A stretch of 64,000 nt of DNA from Micromussa lordhowensis (taxonomy: Eukaryota; Cnidaria; Anthozoa; Scleractinia; Lobophylliidae), in the NCBI GenBank assembly GCA_964020085.1, contig OZ026603.1, forward strand, positions 6,932,046 to 6,996,045. The letters run 5' to 3'. Position numbers and translations under genes: made by a program. Position 1 is the first letter of the stretch; every line of letters begins with the position of its first letter. The notes beneath the pieces were generated by a model. The model was not told where the DNA came from, did not search any database, and saw nothing but the letters and a program-made list of their open reading frames with translations. This document shows, piece after piece, positions 37,056-47,699 of this stretch.

Positions 37056-40000
37056 AACGCGCGCTGGGGGTCCCCTTGGCAAATTTGACATAGCTCGGCT
37101 TCACGGGCACTTTAAGAGGCGCCGTTTGCAGCAAAATGTTCTGCTAGGTTGGCACTTGAAGGAAATCCTAGTTAGAACATGATGGCATTGGCGCCAGGGT
37201 GTTTTTTCTGGCCTTATTTTTGCAGTAGTTTCCCCTGGTCCCAACTTTGCAGAATTTCAGAAAACGCGCGCTGGGGGTCCCCTTGGCAAATTTGACATAG
37301 CTCGGCTTCACGGGCACTTTAAGAGGCGCGGTTTGCAGCAAAAGGTTCTGCTAGGTTGGCACTTTAAGCCAATTCTAGTTAAAATATGATGGCATTGGCG
37401 CCAGGGTGTTTTCTCTGGCCTTCTTTTTGCAGTAGTTACCCCTGGTCCCAACTTTGCAGAATTTCAGAAAACGCGCGCTGGGGGTCCCCTTGGCAAATTT
37501 GACATAGCTCGGCTTCACGGGCACTTTAAGAGGCGCGGTTTGCAGCAAAATGTTCTGCTAGGTTGGCACTTTAAGGAAATCTTAGTTAGAACATGATGGC
37601 ATTGGCACCAGGGTGTTTTTTCTGGCCTTCTCTTTGCAGTAGTTTCCCCTGGTCCCAACTTTGCAGAATTTCAGAAAACGCGCGCTGGGGGTCCCCTTGG
37701 CAAATTTGACATAGCTCGGCTTCACGGGCACTTTAAGAGGCGCGGTTTGCAGCAAAATGTTCTGCTAGGCTGGCACTTCAAGGAAATTTTAGTTAGAACA
37801 TGATAGCATTGGCGCCAGGGTGTTTTTTCTGGCCTTCTTTTTGCAGTAGTTTCCCCTGGTCCCAACTTTGCAGAATTTCAGAAAACGCGCGCTGGGGGTC
37901 CCCTTGGCAAATTTGACATAGCTCGGCTTCACGGGCACTTTAAGAGGCGCGGTTTGCAGCAAAATGTTCTGCTAGGTTGGCACTTCAAGGAAATCTTAGT
38001 TAGAACATGATGGCATTGGCACCAGGGTGTTTTTTCTGGCCTTCTTTTTGCAGTAGTTTCCCCTGGTCCCAACTTTGCAGAATTTCAGAAAACGAGCGCT
38101 GGGGGTCCCCTTGGCAAATTTGACATAGCTCGGCTTCACGGGCACTTTAAGACGCGCGGTTTGCAGCAAAATGTTTTGATAGGTTGGCACTTTAAGGAAA
38201 TCCTAGTTAGAACATGATGGCATTGGCGCCAGGGTGTTTTTTCTGGCCTTCTTTTTGCAGTAGTTTCCCCTGGTCCCAACTTTGCAGAATTTCAGAAAAC
38301 GCGCGCTGGGGGTCCCCTTGGCAAATTTGACATAGCTCGGCTTCACGGGCACTTTAAGAGGCGCGGTTTGCAGCAAAATGTTCTGCTAGGTTGGCACTTC
38401 AAGGAAATTTTAGTTAGAACATGATGGCATTGGCGCCAGGGTGTTTTTTCTGGCCTTCTTTTTGCAGTAGTTTCCCCTGGTCCCAACTTTGCAGAATTTC
38501 AGAAAACGCGCGCTGGGGGTCCCCTTGGCAAATTTGACATAGCTCGGCTTCACGGGCACTTTAAGAGGCGCGGTTTGCAGCAAAATGTTCTGCTAGGTTG
38601 GCACTTTAAGGAAATTCTAGTTAGAACATGATGGCATTGGCGCCAGGGTGTTTTTTCTGGCCTTCTTTTTGCAGTAGTTTCCCCTGGTCCCAACTTTGCA
38701 GAATTTCAGAAAACGCGCGCTGGGGTCCCCTTGGCAAATTTGACATAGCTCGGCTTCACGGGCACTTTAAGAGGCGCGGTTTGCAGCAAAATGTTCTGCT
38801 AGGTTGGCACTTTAAGGAAATCCTAGTTAGAACATGATGGTATTGGCGCCAGTGTGTTTTTTCTGGCCTTCTTTTTGCAGTAGTTTCCCCTGGTCCCAAC
38901 TTTGCAGAATTTCAGAAAACGCGCGCTGGGGGTCCCCTTGGCAAATTTGACATAGCTCGGCTTCACTAGCACTTTAAGAGGCGCGGTTTGCAGCAAAATG
39001 TTCTGCTAGGTTGGCACTTCAAGGAAATCCTAGTTAGAACATGATGGCATTGGCGCCAGGGTGTTTTTTCTGGCCTTCTTTTTGCAGTAGTTTCCCCTGG
39101 TCCCAACTTTGCAGAATTTCAGAAAACGCGCGCTGGGGGTCCCCTTGGCAAATTTGACATAGCTCGGGTTCACAGGCACTTTAAGAGGCGCGGTTTGCAG
39201 CAAAATGTTATGCTAGGTTGGCACTTCAAGGAAATTCTAGTTAGAACATGATGGCATTGGCGCCAGGGTGTTTTTTCTGGCCTTCTTTTTGCAGTAGTTT
39301 CCCCTGGTCCCAACTTTGCAGAATTTCAGAAAACGCGCGCTGGGGGTCCCCTTGGCAAATTTGACATAGCTCGGCTTCACGGGCACTTTAAGAGGCGCGG
39401 TTTGCAGCAAAATGTTTTGCTAGGTTGGCACTTCAAGGAAATTTTAGTTAGAACATGATGGCATTGGCGCCAGGGTGTTTTTTCTGGCCTTCTTTTTGCA
39501 GTAGTTTCCCCTGGTCCCAACTTTGCAGAATTTCAGAAAACGCGCGCTGGGGGTCCCCTTGGCAAATTTGACATAGCTCGGCTTCACGGGCACTTTAAGA
39601 GGCGCGGTTTGCAGCAAAATGTTATGCTAGGATGGCACTTCAAGGAAATCCTAGTTAGAACATGATGGCATTGGCGCCAGGGTGTTTTTTCTGGCCTTCT
39701 TTTTGCAGTAGTTTCCCCTGGTCCCAACTTTGCAGAATTTCACAAAACGCGCGCTGGGGGTCCCCTTGGCAAATTTGACATAGCTCGGCTTCACGGGCAC
39801 TTTAAGAGGCGCGGTTTGCAGCAAAATGTTCTGCTAGGTTGGCACTTTAAGGAAATCCTAGTTAGAACATGATGGCATTGGCGCCAGGGTGTTTTTTCTG
39901 GCCTTTTTTTGCAGTAGTTTTCCCTGGTCCCAACTTTGCAGAATTTCAGAAAACGCGCGCTGGGGGTCCCCTTGGCAAATTTGACATAGCTCGGCTTCAC

Positions 40001-40440
40001 GGGCACTTTAAGAGGCGCGGTTTGCAGCAAAATGTTCTGCTAGGTTGGCACTTTAAGGAAATTCTAGTTAGAACATGATGGCATTGGCGCCAGGGTGTTT
40101 TTTCTGGCCTTCTTTTTGCAGTAGTTTCCCCTGGTCCCAACTTTGCAGAATTTCAGAAAACGCGCGCTGGGGGTCCCCTTGGCAAATTTGACATAGCTCG
40201 GCTTCACGGGCACTTTAAGAGGCGCGGTTTGCAGCAAAATGTTCTGCTAGGTTAGCACTTCAAGGAAATCCTAGTTAGAACATGATGGCATTGGCGCCAG
40301 GGTGTTTTTGCTGGCCTTTTTTTTGCAGTAGTTTCCCCTGGTCCCAACTTTGCAGAATTTCAGAAAACGCGCGCTGGGGGTCCCCTTGGCAAATTTGACA
40401 TAGCTCGGCTTCACGGGCACTTTAAGAGGCGCGGTTTGCA
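37056..40440 (+). repeat. Near-consensus monomers without clear higher-order structure
   Basis: About 16 monomers close to consensus. Private changes include 'gcgccgtttgc' (37120), 'aaaaggttctg' with 'aagccaattc' (37340-37375), 'catgatagc' (37799), 'aacgagcgc' (38090), 'gacgcgcgg' with 'ttttgataggt' (38151-38173), 'cttcactagcac' (38961) and 'cgggttcacagg' (39166). 'gttatgctagg' at about 39207 and 39621 is 414 bp apart. No duplicated block longer than one or two monomers is evident. Confidence 0.7.
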
Positions 40441-40449
40441 GCAAAATGT

Positions 40450-42300
40450 TCTGCTAGATTGGCACTTGAAGGAAATTTAGGTTAGGACATGATGGCATTG
40501 GCGCCAGGGTGTTTTTTCTGGCCTTCTTTTTGCAGTAGTTTCCCCTGGTCCCAACTTTGCAGAATTTCAGAAAACGCGCGCTGGGGGTCCCCTTGGCAAA
40601 TTTGACATAGCTCGGCTTCACGGGCACTTTAAGAGGCGCGGTTTGCAGCAAGATGTTTTGGTAGGTTGGCACTTTAAGGAAATTCTAGTTAGAACATGAT
40701 GGCATTGGCGCCAGGGTGTTTTTTCTGGCCTTCTTTTTGCAGTAGTTTCCCCTGGTCCCAACTTTGCAGAATTTCAGAAAACGCGCGCTGGGGGTCCCCT
40801 TGGCAAATTTGACATAGCTCGGCTTCACGGGCACTTTAAGAGGCGTGGTTTGCAGCAAAATGTTCTGCTAGGTTGGCACTTCAAGGAAATCCTAGTTAGA
40901 ACATGATGGCATTGGCGCCAGGGTTTTTTGCTGGCCTTCTTTTTGCAGTAGTTTCCCCTGGTCCAAACTTTGCAGAATTTCAGAAAACGCGCGCTGGGGG
41001 TCCCCTTGGCAAATTTGACATAGCTCGGCTTCACGGGCACTTTAAGAGGCGCGGTTTGCAGCAAAATGTTCTGCTAGGTTGGCACTTTAAGGAAATTTAA
41101 GTTAGAACATGATGGCATTGGCGCCAGGGTTTTTTTTTTCTGGCCTTCTTTTTGCAGTAGTTTCCCCTGGTCCCAACTTTGCAGAATTTCAGAAAACGCG
41201 CGCTGGGGGTCCCCTTGGCAAATTTGACATAGCTCGGCTTCACGGGCACTTTAAGAGGCGCGGTTTGCAGCAAAATGTTCTGCTAGATTGGCACTTGAAG
41301 GAAATTTAAGTTAGGACATGATGGCATTGGCGCCAGGGTGTTTTTTCTGGCCTTCTTTTTGCAGTAGTTTCCCCTGGTCCCAACTTTGCAGAATTTCAGA
41401 AAACGCGCGCTGGGGGTCCCCTTGGCAAATTTGACATAGCTCGGCTTCACGGGCACTTTAAGAGGCGCGGTTTGCAGCAAGATGTTTTGGTAGGTTGGCA
41501 CTTTAAGGAAATTCTAGTTAGAACATGATGGCATTGGCGCCAGGGTGTTTTTTCTGGCCTTCTTTTTGCAGTAGTTTCCCCTGGTCCCAACTTTGCAGAA
41601 TTTCAGAAAACGCGCGCTGGGGGTCCCCTTGGCAAATTTGACATAGCTCGGCTTCACGGGCACTTTAAGAGGCGCGGTTTGCAGCAAGATGTTTTGGTAG
41701 GTTGGCACTTTAAGGAAATTCTAGTTAGAACATGATGGCATTGGCGCCAGGGTGTTTTTTCTGGCCTTCTTTTTGCAGTAGTTTCCCCTGGTCCCAACTT
41801 TGCAGAATTTCAGAAAACGCGCGCTGGGGGTCCCCTTGGCAAATTTGACATAGCTCGGCTTCACGGGCACTTTAAGAGGCGCGGTTTGCAGCAAAATGTT
41901 CTGCTAGGTTGGCACTTCAAGGAAATTCTAGTTAGAACATGATGGCATTGGCGCCAGGGTGTTTTTGCTGGCCTTCTTTTTGCAGTAGTTTCCCCTGGTC
42001 CAAACTTTGCAGAATTTCAGAAAACGCGCGCTGGGGGTCCCCTTGGCAAATTTGACATAGCTCGGCTTCACGGGCACTTTAAGAGGCGCGGTGTGCAGCA
42101 AAATGTTCTGCTAGGTTGGCACTTTAAGGAAATCTTAGTTAGAACATGATGGCATTGGCGCCAGGGTTTTTTTTCTGGCCTTCTTTTTGCAGTAGTTTCC
42201 CCTGGTCCCAACTTTGCAGAATTTCAGAAAACGCGCGCAGGGGGTCCCCTTGGCAAATTTGACATAGCTCGGCTTCACGGGCACTTTAAGATACGCGGTT
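40450..42300 (+). repeat. 829-bp and 207-bp duplications with an 'agcaagatgttttggtagg' monomer
   Basis: 'ctagattggcacttgaagg' with 'gttaggacatg' (about 40454-40491, 41283-41321) and 'agcaagatgttttggtagg' (40647, 41476) are 829 bp apart. The second is repeated one monomer later at 41683, a single-monomer tandem copy. 'ggtccaaactttgc' (40960, 41997), with 'tttttgctgg' nearby and followed one monomer later by 'cagggttttttttt' (41123, 42163), shows a further 5-monomer echo. The T run at 41129-41139 is one of the longest in the window. Confidence 0.8.
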
Positions 42301-42764
42301 TGCAGCAAAACGTTCTGCTAGGTTGGCACTTCAAGGAAATCCTAGTTAGAACATGATGGCATTGGCGGCAGAGTGTTTTTTCTTGCCTTCTTTTTGCAGT
42401 AGTTTCCCCTGGTCCCAACTTTGCAGAATTTCAGAAAACGCGCGCTGGGGGTCCCCTTGGCAAATTTGCCATAGCTCGGCTTCACGGGCACTTTAAGAGG
42501 CGCGGTTTGCAGCAAAATGTTCTGCTAGGTTAGCACTTCAAGGAAATTCTAGTTAGAACATGATGGCATTGGCGCCAGGGTGTTTTTTCTGGCCTTCTTT
42601 TTGCAGTAGTTTTCCCTGGTCCCAACTTTGCAGAATTTCAGAAAACGCGCGCTGGGGGTCCCCTTGGCAAATTTGACATAGCTCGGCTTCACGGGCACTT
42701 TAAGAGGCGCGGTTTGCAGCAAAATGTTCTGCTAGGTTGGCACTTCAAGGAAATCGTAGTTAGA

Positions 42765-44880
42765 ACATGATGGCATTGGGGCCAGGGTGTTTTTTCTGGC
42801 CTTCTTTTTGCAGTAGTTTCCCCTGGTCCCAACTTTGCAGAATTTCAGAAAACGCGCGCTGGGGGTCCCCTTGGCAAATTTGACATAGCTCAGCTTCACG
42901 CGCACTTTAAGAGGCGCGGTTTGCAGCAAAATGTTGTGCTAGGTTGGCACTTTAAGGAAATCCTAGTTAGAACATGATGGCATTGGCGCCAGGGTGTTTT
43001 TTCTGGCCTTCTTTTTGCAGTAGTTTCCCCTGGTCCCAACTTTGCAGAATTTCAGAAAACGCGCGCTGGGGGTCTTCTTGGCAAATTTGACATAGCTCGG
43101 CTTCACGGGCACTTTAAGAGACGCGGTTTGCAGCAAAATGTTCTGCTAGGTTGGCACTTGAAGGAAATCGTAGTTACAACATGATGGCATTGGCGCCAGG
43201 GTGTTTTTTCTGGCCTTCTTTTTGCAGTAGTTTCCCCTGGTCCCAACTTTGCAGAATTTCAGAAAACGCGCGCTGGGGGTCCCCTTGGCAAATTTGACAT
43301 AGCTCGGCTTCACGGGCACTTCAAGAGGCGCGGTTTGCAGCAATATGTTCTGCTAGGTTGGCACTTCAAGGAAATGGTAGTTTGAACATGATGGCATTGG
43401 CGCCAAGGTGTTTTGTCTGGCCTTCTTTTTGCAGTAGTTTCCCCTGGTCCCAACTTTGCAGAATTTCAGAAAACGCGCGCTGGGGGTCCCCTTGGCAAAT
43501 TTGACATAGCTCGGCTTCACGGGCACTTTAAGAGGCGCGGTTTGCAGCAAAATGTTCTGCTAGGTTGGCACTTTATGGAAATCTCAGTTAAAACCTGATG
43601 GCATTGGCGCCAGGGTGTTTTTTCTGGCCTTCTTTTTGCAGTAGTTTCCCCTGGTCCCAACTTTGCAGAATTTCAGAAAACGCGCGCTGGGGGTCCCCTT
43701 GGCAAATTTCACATAGCTCGGCTTCACGGGCACTTTAAGAGGCGCGGTTTGCAGCAAAATGTTCTGCTAGGTTGGCACTTCAAGGAAATCCTAGTTAGAA
43801 CATGATGGCATTGGCGCCAGGGTGTTTTTTCTGGCCTTCTTTTTGCAGTAGTTTCCCCTGGTCCCAACTATGCAGAATTTCAGAAAACGCGCGCTGGGGG
43901 TCCCCTTGGCAAATTTGACATAGCTCGGCTTCACGGGCACTTTAAGAGGCGCGGTTTGCAGCAAAATGTTCTGCTGGATTGGCACTTGAAGGAAATCCTA
44001 GTTAGAACATGATGGCATTGGGGCCAGGGTGTTTTTTCTGGCCTTCTTTTTGCAGTAGTTTCCCCTGGTCCCAACTTTGCAGAATTTCAGAAAACGCGCG
44101 CTGGGGGTCCCCTTGGCAAATTTGACATAGCTCAGCTTCACGCGCACTTTAAGAGGCGCGGTTTGCAGCAAAATGTTGTGCTAGGTTGGCACTTTAAGGA
44201 AATCTTAGTTAGAACATGATGGCATTGGCGCCAGGGTGTTTTTTCTGGCCTTCTTTTTGCAGTAGTTTCCCCTGGTCCCAACTTTGCAGAATTTCAGAAA
44301 ACGCGCGCTGGGGTCCTCTTGGCAAATTTGACATAGCTCGGCTTCACGGGCACTTTAAGAGACGCGGTTTGCAGCAAAATGTTCTGCTAGGTTGGCACTT
44401 GAAGGAAATCGTAGTTACAACATGATGGCATTGGCGCCAGGGTGTTTTTTCTGGCCTTCTTTTTGCAGTAGTTTCCCCTGGTCCCAACTTTGCAGAATTT
44501 CAGAAAACGCGCGCTGGGGGTCCCCTTGGCAAATTTGACATAGCTCGGCTTCACGGGCACTTCAAGAGGCGCGGTTTGCAGCAAAATGTTCTGCTAGGTT
44601 GGCACTTCAAGGAAATGGTAGTTTGAACATGATGGCATTGGCGCCAAGGTGTTTTGTCTGGCCTTCTTTTTGCAGTAGTTTCCCCTGGTCCCAACTTTGC
44701 AGAATTTCAGAAAACGCGCGCTGGGGGTCCCCTTGGCAAATTTGACATAGCTCGGCTTCACGGGCACTTTAAGAGGCGCGGTTTGCAGCAAAATGTTCTG
44801 CTAGGTTGGCACTTTATGGAAATGTCAGTTAAAACATGATGGCATTGGCGCCAGGGTGTTTTTTCTGGCCTTCTTTTTGC
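42765..44880 (+). repeat. 6-monomer (1242 bp) repeat, two partial copies
   Basis: 'cattggggcc' (42774, 44016), 'ctcagcttcacgcgcac' (42889, 44131), 'gagacgcgg', 'cgtagttacaac', 'cacttcaagagg', 'gtagtttgaacatg', 'ccaaggtgttttgtctgg' (43404, 44645) and 'ctttatggaaat' recur 1242 bp apart. After a 1-bp loss at about 44312 ('gctggggtcctc') the offset is 1241. About 42765-43640 matches 44007-44880; the 360 bp between them is ordinary monomer sequence. Confidence 0.87.
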
Positions 44881-45127
44881 AGTAGTTTCTCCTGGTCCCA
44901 ACTTTGCAGAATTTCAGAAAACGCGCGCTGGGGGTCCCATTGGCAAATTTGACATAGCTCGGCTTCACGGGCACTTTAAGAGGCGCGGTTTGCAGCAAAA
45001 TGTTCTGCTGGATTGGCACTTGAAGGAAATCCTAGTTACAACATGATGGCATTGGGGTGAGGGTGTTTTTTCTAGCCTTCTTTTTGCAGTAGTTTCCCCT
45101 GGTCCCAACTTTGCAGAATTTCAGAAA

Positions 45128-45135
45128 ACGCGCGC
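45128..45135. other. Alternating purine-pyrimidine tract 'acgcgcgc', one per monomer
   Basis: Consensus positions 5-12 form eight bases of strict purine-pyrimidine alternation with three CpG. They are followed at positions 15-23 by the odd palindrome GGGG-T-CCCC. The tract is kept in nearly every monomer. Exceptions include 'cgcact' at 8088 and 13880, 'acgagcgct' at 38092, 'actcgcgct' at 50510 and 51338, and the shortened 'acgccgct' at 25055 and 27123. Alternating CG tracts can adopt Z-DNA, but eight base pairs is short and any function is inference. Confidence 0.5.
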
Positions 45136-45211
45136 TGGGGGTCCCCTTGGCAAATTTGACATAGCTCGGCTTCACGGGCACTTTAAGAGGCGCGGTTTGC
45201 AGCAAAATGTT

Positions 45212-45246
45212 CTGCTAGGTTGGCACTTCAAGGAAATCCTAGTTAG
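45212..45246. other. Hypervariable window of the monomer (consensus positions 89-123)
   Basis: Comparing many monomers by eye, most substitutions fall at five consensus positions: 89 (c/t/g in 'gttNtgct'), 106 (c/t/g in 'cacttNaagg'), 115-116 (many dinucleotides in 'aaatNNtagtt') and 123 (g/a/c in 'gttaNaac'). The sequence on both sides is far more uniform. These sites are the best tags for tracking higher-order repeats across the array. Confidence 0.75.
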
Positions 45247-45259
45247 AACATGATGGCAT

Positions 45260-45309
45260 TGGCGCCAGGGTGTTTTTTCTGGCCTTCTTTTTGCAGTAGT
45301 TTCCCCTGG
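45260..45309. other. Dyad element: 'tggcgcca' palindrome plus CCAGGG/CCCTGG inverted repeat
   Basis: The 8-bp palindrome 'tggcgcca' lies at 45260-45267. Overlapping it, CCAGGG at 45265-45270 is the reverse complement of CCCTGG at 45304-45309, leaving a 33-base loop that holds the T6 run and the pyrimidine tract. The arrangement recurs in most of the 309 monomers. In the 'ttggggcc' variant the palindrome is lost but the CCAGGG arm is kept. It could be a protein-binding dyad or merely composition; no known site is recognised. Confidence 0.45.
45273..45296 (+). other. Pyrimidine tract ending in CAG, resembling a 3' splice acceptor
   Basis: On the + strand each monomer carries T6, 'ctgg', then 'ccttctttttgcag' followed by 'tag'. 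This is a pyrimidine-rich run ending in CAG, the usual shape of a eukaryotic 3' splice site. The heptamer 'tttgcag' occurs three times per monomer (45196-45202, 45290-45296, 45317-45323). There is no coding sequence around it, so this is a resemblance and not a demonstrated splice site. Confidence 0.35.
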
Positions 45310-46659
45310 TCCCAACTTTGCAGAATTTCAGAAAACGCGCGCTGGGGGTCCCCTTGGCAAATTTGACATAGCTCGGCTTCACGGGCACTTTAAGAGGCGC
45401 TGTTTGCAGCAAAATGTTCTGCTGGGTTGGCACTTGAAGGAAATCCTAGTTAGAACATGATGGCATTGGCGCCAGGGTGTTTTTTTTCGGCCTTCTTTTT
45501 GCAGTAGTTTCCCCTGGTCCCAACTTTGCAGAATTTTAGAAAACGCGCGCTGGGGGTCCCCTTGGCAAATTTGACATAGCTCGGCTTCACGGGCACTTTA
45601 AGAGGCGCGGTTTGCAGCAAAATGTTCTGCTAGGTTGGCACTTCAAGGAAATCCTAGTTAGAACATGATGGCATTGGCGCCAGGGTGTTTTTTTTGGCCT
45701 TCTTTTTGCAGTAGTTTCCCCTGGTCCCAACTTTGCAGAATTTCAGAAAACGCGCGCTGGGGGTCCCCTTGGCAAATTTGACATAGCTCGGCTTCACGGG
45801 CACTTTAAGAGGCGCTGTTTGCAGCAAAATGTTCTGTTGGGTAGGCACTTGAAGGAAATCCTAGTTAGAACATGATGGCATTGGGGCCAGGGTGTTTTTT
45901 CCGGCCTTCTTTTTGCAGTAGTTTCCCCTGGTCCCAACTTTGCAGAATTTCAGAAAACGCGCGCTGGGGGTCCCCTTGGCAAATTTGACATAGCTCGGCT
46001 TCACGGGCACTTTAAGAGGCGCGGTTTGCAGCAAAATGTTCTCCTAGGTTGGCACTTCAAGGAAATCCTAGTTAGAACATGATGGCATTGGCGCCAGGGT
46101 GTTTTTTCTGGCCTTCTTTTTGCAGTAGTTTTCCCTGGTCCCAACTTTGCAGAATTTCAGAAAACGCGCGCTGGGGGTCCCCTTGGCAAATTTGACATAG
46201 CTCGGCTTCACGGGCACTTTAAGAGGCGCGGTTTGCAGCGAAATGTTCTGCTAGGTTGGCACTTTAAGGAAATTTTAGTTAGAACATGATGGCATTGGCG
46301 CCAGGGTGTTTTTTCTGGCCTTCTTTTTGCAGTAGTTTCCCCTGGTCCCAACTTTGCAGAATTTCAGAAAACGCGCGCTGGGGGTCCCCTTGGCAAATTT
46401 GACATAGCTCGGCTTCACGGGCACTTTAAGAGGCGCGGTTTGCAGCAAAATGTTCTGCTGGATTGGCACTTGAAGGAAATCCTAGTTAGAACATGATGGC
46501 ATTGGGGCCAGGGTGTTTTTTCTGGCCTTCTTTTTGCAGTAGTTTCCCCTGGTCCCAACTTTGCAGAATTTCAGAAAACGCGCGCTGGGGGTCCCCTTGG
46601 CAAATTTGACATAGCTCGGCTTCACGGGCACTTTAAGAGGCGCGGTTTGCAGCAAAATG

Positions 46660-47487
46660 TTCTGCTAGGTTGGCACTTCAAGGAAATTTTAGTTAGAATA
46701 TGATGGCATTGGCGCCAGGGTGTTTTTTCTGGCCTTCTTTTTGCAGTAGTTTCCCCTGGCCCCAACTTTGCAGAATTTCAGAAAACGCGCGCTGGGGGTC
46801 CCCTTGGCAAATTTGACATAGCTCGGCTTCACGGGCACTTTAAGAGGCGCGGTTTGCAGCAAAATGTTCTGCTGGGTTGGCTCTTGAAGGAAATCCTAGT
46901 TAAAATATGATGGCATTGGGGCCAGGGTGTTTTTTCTGGCCTTCTTTTTGCAGTAGTTTCCCCTGGTCCCAACTTTGCAGAATTTCAGAAAACGCGCGCT
47001 AGGGGTCCCCTTGGCAAATTTGACATAGCTCGGCTTCACGGGCACTTTAAGAGGCGCGGTTTGCAGCAAAATGTTCTGCTAGGTTGGCACTTCAAGGAAA
47101 TTTTAGTTAGAATATGATGGCATTGGCGCCAGGGTGTTTTTTCTGGCCTTCTTTTTGCAGTAGTTTCCCCTGGTCCCAACTTTGCAGAATTTCAGAAAAC
47201 GCGCGCTGGGGGTCCCCTTGGCAAATTTGACATAGCTCGGCTTCACGGGCACTTTAAGAGGCGCGGTTTGCAGCAAAATGTTCTGCTGGGTTGGCTCTTG
47301 AAGAAAATCCTAGTTAAAATATGATGGCATTGGGGCCAGGGTGTTTTTTCTGGCCTTCTTTTTGCAGTAGTTTCCCCTGGTCCCAACTTTGCAGAATTTC
47401 AGAAAACGCGCGCTGGGGGTCCCCTTGGCAAATTTGACATAGCTCGGCTTCACGGGCACTTTAAGAGGCGCGGTTTGCAGCAAAATG
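46660..47487 (+). repeat. Dimer (414 bp) tandem duplication
   Basis: 'gttagaatatgatggcattgg' at about 46691 and 47105, and 'ggctcttgaag' with 'gttaaaatatg' and 'cattggggcc' at about 46879 and 47293, are 414 bp apart. 'gctaggggtcc' at 46989 marks one copy only. Across about 46.5-48.2 kb the 'ttggggcc' form falls on every second monomer (46505, 46918, 47332, 47746, 48160). Confidence 0.85.
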
Positions 47488-47699
47488 TTCTGCTAGGTTG
47501 GCACTTTATGGAAATGTCAGTTAAAACATGATGGCATTGGCGCCAGGGTGTTTTTTCTGGCCTTCTTTTTGCAGTAGTTTCCCCTGGTCCCAACTTTGCA
47601 GAATTTCAGAAAACGCGCGCTGGGGGTCCCCTTGGCAAATTTGACATAGCTCGGCTTCACGGGCACTTTAAGAGGCGCGGTTTGCAGCAAAATGTTCTG

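Larger units (their letters stand above)
45124..45330 (+). repeat. Representative consensus monomer (207 bp)
   Basis: This copy matches the apparent majority base at every position I checked, so it serves as the reference monomer here. Position 1 is 45124. It has 55 G and 48 C (49.8% GC) and 8 CpG, against about 12.8 expected from composition. Landmarks are: GC alternation at 5-12; GGGGTCCCC at 15-23; 'acgggcactttaag' at 51-64; a first 'tttgcag' at 73-79; a variable window at about 89-123; 'tggcgcca' at 137-144; T6 at 150-155; 'ttctttttgcag' at 162-173; and a third 'tttgcag' at 194-200. The length is exactly 3 x 69, so reading frames stay in register from monomer to monomer. Confidence 0.95.
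45220..46047 (+). repeat. Dimer (414 bp) repeat, diverged
   Basis: 'gcgctgtttgc' (45397, 45812) in monomers ending 'ctgctgggttgg' or 'ctgttgggtagg', alternating with near-consensus monomers, gives a 414-bp step. 'ttttttttcgg' (45480) in one copy corresponds to 'ttttttccgg' (45895) in the other. Confidence 0.65.

Noticed and set aside
45138..45146. G-quadruplex at 'ctgggggtcccc'
   Set aside because: There is only one G run of four or more near it per monomer. The sequence is better described as a short GGGG-T-CCCC palindrome.
45163..45179. Possible CENP-B box ('ctcggcttcacggg')
   Set aside because: It has TCG and CGGG half-sites, but the spacing is one base short of nTTCGnnnnAnnCGGGn, the first half-site lacks a T, and the central A is out of register. 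It would need binding data to be accepted.
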